Below are positions 4,542-5,750 of a stretch of DNA of 5,750 nucleotides, one piece after another. Source of the stretch: Bacillota bacterium (GTDB taxonomy: Bacteria; Bacillota; Clostridia; Christensenellales; UBA1242); NCBI GenBank assembly GCA_009780625.1, contig WQZR01000064.1, forward strand, positions 1 to 5,750, written 5' to 3'. The notes under the pieces are model-generated. The model made no database searches and was not told where the DNA came from. It saw only the letters and a program-made list of their open reading frames with translations. Both the position numbers and the translations under genes were made by a program. Position 1 is the stretch's first letter. Each line of letters begins with the position of its first letter.

Positions 4542-5522
4542 CTAGGCATCATACTTATTGACAATACGTTTTCTACGTATGCGTGGTTTGTTATTGAATT
4601 TCTTAGCCAACTTTGCAAACAATGGCGCAGATATGAAATATGTCACTGCAAAGATAACTGGTGCGATATAAATCAGCGGAAGTGAATACATTCTAATCAG
4701 CGTTGTTCCAGCACTTAGAAGTGTTATTAGAGTTATAAGCATAATTCCTGTAATCACAGCAACTCTAAGCAAACTTTGTTTTATTGTTTTGTTTGTAGCC
4801 TCATATACATCGTTGTCTTCTTCAACTCTCCATTCATCTTCTATATTGAAAGCAAAGAGCATTTTTGTGTATGCAGAAAGAATCACAGCCCCAAGCACAA
4901 GAGCAAGCGTCGGCAGACCAATTGGAATGTAGAACATAACTGTTAATGCCATAAGTGCAAGAACTTCAGCCAAAATTCCAACCGCCATAAACAATGCAGC
5001 CCATAGGTTCACTCTCCAGAAGATATATAAGAACACCAATGCAGCAACCGAAACCACTGCAATAATAAGTCCAAGCCAGTGCCACATCTCAAGCATTCCA
5101 CCGATTTCGTCTATTTCAACTTCAAGACCTGGAATTGTTGCAAACTGAGTTTCAAGAGCCGCCTGAAGTTCTGCAATTTTTGCATCGCTCGTGCTTCCAA
5201 ATCTAATCAAAATGCCAGATTCTCCACCATCTCCTGTTGGAATAATCAATTCATGCCTAACACCTGCACTCTTAAAAACAGCCTTTATTTTGTTTGTTGA
5301 GTCTGTTAAGTTTGCCTTGTTCTCATTTCCGTCTATATGTGTTCCAAGCGTCACCCTTGCTTCATGCCCACCAACCATGCTTGTTGTGAAATTTGGACCA
5401 ACTCCAAAGCCAATTGAAGTTGCAACAATTGCAATAACCCCACACACAATCAAAACAATTCTAAGATGTTTTAGGAAATCGAAATTAATATTGGTGATTT
5501 TTTTGTTTAATTTACTAAGCAT
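4542..5522 (-). CDS. secF: Divergent SecF-like protein translocase subunit
   Basis: A 326-residue membrane protein, the usual SecF length. SecD and SecF form a complex at the SecYEG channel that helps pull exported proteins out on the far side, driven by the proton gradient. The layout is SecF-like: NFDFLKHLR (13-21) before helix 1 (22-40), an extracytoplasmic domain (about 41-147), then helices at about 149-168, 173-197, 203-223, 253-273 and 280-303, and a very basic tail (304-323). NKTIKQSLLRV (244-254) matches the family block that normally reads like NQTLxRT. Two hallmarks are altered: DFTGG becomes NFTTSMVGG (44-52), and the helix-4 GYSxNDTVVVFDR block becomes GAVILSAYTKMLFAFN (211-226). 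I chose the ATG at 5522-5520. It overlaps the upstream stop as ATGCTTAG and has the Shine-Dalgarno AAGGTGG five bases upstream. A longer reading from a TTG at 5558 would overlap the upstream gene by 44 bases. Confidence 0.82.
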   Translation of the reverse strand: MLSKLNKKITNINFDFLKHLRIVLIVCGVIAIVATSIGFGVGPNFTTSMVGGHEARVTLGTHIDGNENKANLTDSTNKIKAVFKSAGVRHELIIPTGDGGESGILIRFGSTSDAKIAELQAALETQFATIPGLEVEIDEIGGMLEMWHWLGLIIAVVSVAALVFLYIFWRVNLWAALFMAVGILAEVLALMALTVMFYIPIGLPTLALVLGAVILSAYTKMLFAFNIEDEWRVEEDNDVYEATNKTIKQSLLRVAVITGIMLITLITLLSAGTTLIRMYSLPLIYIAPVIFAVTYFISAPLFAKLAKKFNNKPRIRRKRIVNKYDA

Positions 5523-5750
5523 CTTCACCACCTTCTTCAGTTTTTGGCTCTTCTTCAACTTTCTCTACCACTTTAGTTTTCTTCTGAGGTTTCTCAGTCT
5601 CAACCGTTTCTTCAGAATAACCATATACACCTAGGCTCTCTTGATTTATTTTTGCTTGCCAGAACATAAATAGTCTAAACAACAACAGCATAATCAAAAC
5701 TGCAAACAGCATTCCAGGAAGGAATGTGTCTATAAAGTTTCTAAGCGGTC
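5515..5750 (-). CDS. secD: C-terminus of a SecD-like translocase subunit, 5' end outside window
   Basis: The last 78 codons of a membrane protein are visible. It ends in one hydrophobic helix (LRNFIDTFLPGMLF onward to the FRLFMFW stretch) and a hydrophilic tail of about 45 residues rich in E and K (ETEKPQKKTKVVEKVEEEPK is part of it). The helix lines up without gaps with the last helix of SecD, which typically reads IKGF...G...TR: LRNF at the start, G eleven residues in and R at position 24 coincide. Its place directly before secF with an 8-base overlap (ATGCTTAG) is the standard secD-secF arrangement and implies translational coupling. The charged tail is longer than usual for SecD and would lie in the cytoplasm. 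The similarity is limited to one helix, so the name rests mainly on context. Confidence 0.6.
   Translation of the reverse strand, partial: PLRNFIDTFLPGMLFAVLIMLLLFRLFMFWQAKINQESLGVYGYSEETVETEKPQKKTKVVEKVEEEPKTEEGGEDA

Noticed and set aside
4542..5558. TTG start at 5558 giving a 338-residue SecF
   Set aside because: It would overlap the upstream gene by 44 bases, while the ATG at 5522 has a Shine-Dalgarno and the common short stop-start overlap.
5191..5634. 147-residue plus-strand open frame opposite secF
   Set aside because: It is antisense to the well-supported secD/secF frames and its composition (long F/L/S runs) is that of the reverse of membrane-protein codons.

Overview
The window looks like chromosome of a low-GC, anaerobic, Clostridia-like Firmicute. 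Four things point there: AT-rich sequence with Shine-Dalgarno sites, a zinc-ribbon (four-cysteine) ribosomal protein L28 beside an Asp23/Gls24 gene (an rpmB-yloU neighbourhood known in Firmicutes), a rubrerythrin with a rubredoxin-like tail, and separate secD and secF genes. I cannot name the species. I see no CRISPR array, tRNA, rRNA or transposase.

Layout, right to left, because all genes but one lie on the minus strand. 5750-5515 is the C-terminus of a SecD-like protein. It overlaps by 8 bases a divergent secF (5522-4542), which ends in a strong hairpin terminator. A single rubrerythrin gene follows (4463-3924). A poly-A/poly-T hairpin then separates it from the only plus-strand gene (3121-3885), a glycerophosphodiester phosphodiesterase-fold protein whose main catalytic residues are all replaced. 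That gene is divergent from a run of three minus-strand genes (2936-2337, 2168-1491, 1422-616). These encode related four-helix membrane proteins that I do not recognise. The third is interrupted by one in-frame TAA. The promoter of rpmB (582-397) lies inside the 3' end of that broken gene. After the rpmB terminator comes an asp23/yloU-like gene that runs off the left edge.

The genes fall into small independent units. SecD/SecF assist protein export, L28 is part of the large ribosomal subunit, rubrerythrin removes peroxide in anaerobes, and Asp23-family proteins are envelope-associated. The less ordinary part is about 616-3885: three paralogous membrane proteins of unknown role next to a pseudo-GDPD, with a perfect 17-bp palindrome over the -35 box of the middle gene. 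The SecF also lacks family hallmark motifs, so it is more divergent than a housekeeping translocase subunit usually is.
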